From Microglena sp. YARC (lineage: Eukaryota; Chlorophyta; Chlorophyceae; Chlamydomonadales; Chlamydomonadaceae), in NCBI GenBank assembly GCA_022414725.1, contig CM039466.1:39416763-39480762 (forward strand): a DNA stretch of 64,000 nt, written 5' to 3'. The translations under genes were made by a program, and so were the position numbers. The notes under the pieces were generated by a model. The model was not told the origin of the DNA. It searched no databases and saw only the letters and a list, made by a program, of their open reading frames with translations. This document shows positions 62,942 through 64,000 of this stretch, piece by piece. How positions within the stretch are numbered: position 1 is the first letter of the stretch; each line of letters begins with the position of its first letter.

Positions 62942-63126
62942 TTTTCAGCAAAAAGCAGCAACTTCTAGGCAGCTCCCCTGACTGGCTGTTCAGCCAAATC
63001 TAATGCAACCTAGCGTGTCTAGTAGCTGACAGAATCCGCTGACCAGAACTGTCAAAATCTTCGGGCTTAGCCCAGTGGCTGGCTTAAGGAGCTGCCTAGA
63101 AGCAGCTGCTCATAGCTGCAAAGGAA
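62942..63126 (-). mobile_element. Foldback/MITE-like element, copy B
   Basis: Ends AAGCAGCAACTTCTAGGCAG and CTGCCTAGAAGCAGCTGCTC are inverted repeats; the interior is the reverse of copy A (59073-59250), including TAATGCAACCTAG and CCAGAACTGTCAAAATC. Confidence 0.75.
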
Positions 63127-63206
63127 AACTATGGACAGTGGGTCTGAAGTTGTAGAGAACCATGGCATTCTTCTTCTTCATGAATGGGCTGAACAGCCGT
63201 GTTTTT

Positions 63207-63475
63207 CTTTTCAGCTACGAGCGGCAGCTTCTAGGCAGCTCCCTGACTCACCCACTGGGCTCTGCACCGATGTTTTGCGTGAAACTGTGTGTGGGATTCG
63301 AGGTGAGCACAAACAGCAGTGTTTTTTCTTTTCAGCTATGAGCAGCAGCTTCTAAACAGCTCCTCTGACTGGCTACTCAGCCTAACCTGATGCAACGTAC
63401 TGCACCTTCAAGCTGACACACTCAGCTGTCTTGAACTGCTGAAAAAATACGACTGACTCAGCTGCTAAGAAAAGC
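63207..63475 (-). mobile_element. Two further partial foldback copies
   Basis: 63207-63265 carries CTTTTCAGCTACGAGCGGCA and TTCTAGGCAGCTCCCTGAC; 63327-63475 carries CTTTTCAGCTATGAGCAGCA, CTGACTGGCTACTCAGCC, TGATGCAACGTA and a degraded right part. Same family as copies A and B. Confidence 0.65.
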
Positions 63476-63499
63476 CAACAAGAAAAAATCTGCTTATAA

Positions 63500-63600
63500 G
63501 CAAGTGTCCCTGCGTCCTGGGTTCGAATCCTGGTGGCTACTGGTTTACAAGGGTATGGCAAGAAGAGAGGATTCCTCTTTTCACAATCCTCTTTGAGGAA
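63500..63600 (+). mobile_element. Second tRNA-derived SINE-like fragment
   Basis: GTCCTGGGTTCGAATCCTGG again carries a pol III B box. It is followed by an imperfect hairpin around GAGAGGATTCCTCTTTT (63573) and AATCCTCTTTGAGGAATTG. Not a convincing tRNA. Confidence 0.45.
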
Positions 63601-63900
63601 TTGTGTTCTGTACCCCTTCAGACGCCTGGAGGAGTACAGAACCATATAATCATATGTCTACAACCCCGCAGGTCACTACAAGAATCATACAGACAAGTCT
63701 TCTTCTTCGTGCATGGGCTCAGAAGCGAGTGCATCGGGAGGACTAATGCATGTACGTCGGTGAGCTGTCCGTAGTATCGTAGTGTGCCTCGGAGTGGGTA
63801 CCATAGTAGAAGATGCGCATAGCAACCGAGCGCGTGGAAACGTTGGGGGGTAGGTGTTGGGGACCAGATCTTGGAATGCTTGAAGAATGATCTTCAGGAT

Positions 63901-63950
63901 TAGACTATTAGGAGGGGCTAGATCTTCATCTAGCCCCTCCTGATAGTCTA
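63901..63950. other. Near-perfect 23-bp inverted repeat (hairpin)
   Basis: TAGACTATTAGGAGGGGCTA-GAT, a CTTC loop, and ATC-TAGCCCCTCCTGATAGTCTA pair over 23 bp with one mismatch. No poly(T) follows. It may be an end of a foldback element continuing beyond the window. The rest of 63600-64000 shows nothing I can name apart from a G-rich patch at 63954-63980. Confidence 0.85.
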
Positions 63951-64000
63951 CGGGAGGGAGGGTGGGGGGGTGGGGGGGGATACTAAGGTTTGTGGCCCTG

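Noticed and set aside
61560..64000. Further N-terminal transporter exons
   Set aside because: I looked for the family's GFSN and LFVVAAG-type segments on the minus strand and found none; they are probably beyond the right edge.

Overview
The window is nuclear DNA of a eukaryote with a large, extremely repeat-rich genome. Its only recognisable gene is on the minus strand: the middle of an SLC13/DASS-type anion (sulfate or dicarboxylate) transporter with four RCK_C (TrkA_C) domains inserted between two membrane halves. This is the architecture of the Chlamydomonas SAC1/SLT sulfate transporters and relatives in other algae, so an alga or alga-like protist is my best guess. The species cannot be read from the sequence. 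There are no bacterial operons, rRNA, CRISPR arrays or complete coding ORFs.

Layout. 1-25500: a 61-bp satellite, essentially identical for the first 18.5 kb, then degenerating from about 20 kb. 25501-26500: exactly 1000 N, an assembly gap. 26501-40030: a different satellite of 36 bp, ragged next to the gap and homogeneous from about 29.9 kb. 40177-61532: thirteen exons of the transporter (1759 nt, about 586 codons, both ends missing), found by splicing by eye; all twelve junctions keep the reading frame. 61533-64000: minisatellites, foldback elements and tRNA-derived repeat fragments; the 5' exons must lie beyond the right edge.

The last exon visible ends inside a Trp codon at a GTGAGA donor 30-150 bp from the 36-bp satellite. 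No downstream exon is seen in the remaining 40 kb. If the scaffold is right, both satellite arrays and the gap sit inside one giant intron.

The most unusual organisation is in the introns. Nearly every exon is flanked by several decayed tandem copies of its own edge: exon end plus 5' splice site, or 3' splice site plus exon start. These copies merge into minisatellites, so much intron sequence seems to have grown by repeated duplication of exon-intron boundaries. Two splice sites are GC donors required by phase, one exon has GG where GT is expected, and two places offer exactly in-frame alternative splice sites.

Mobile DNA: a 752-bp hAT-like element with a perfect 8-bp target duplication, a 245-bp TIR element, a foldback family, an unclassified ~130-bp interspersed repeat, an inverted pair of ~100-bp repeats and a possible Helitron 3' end.
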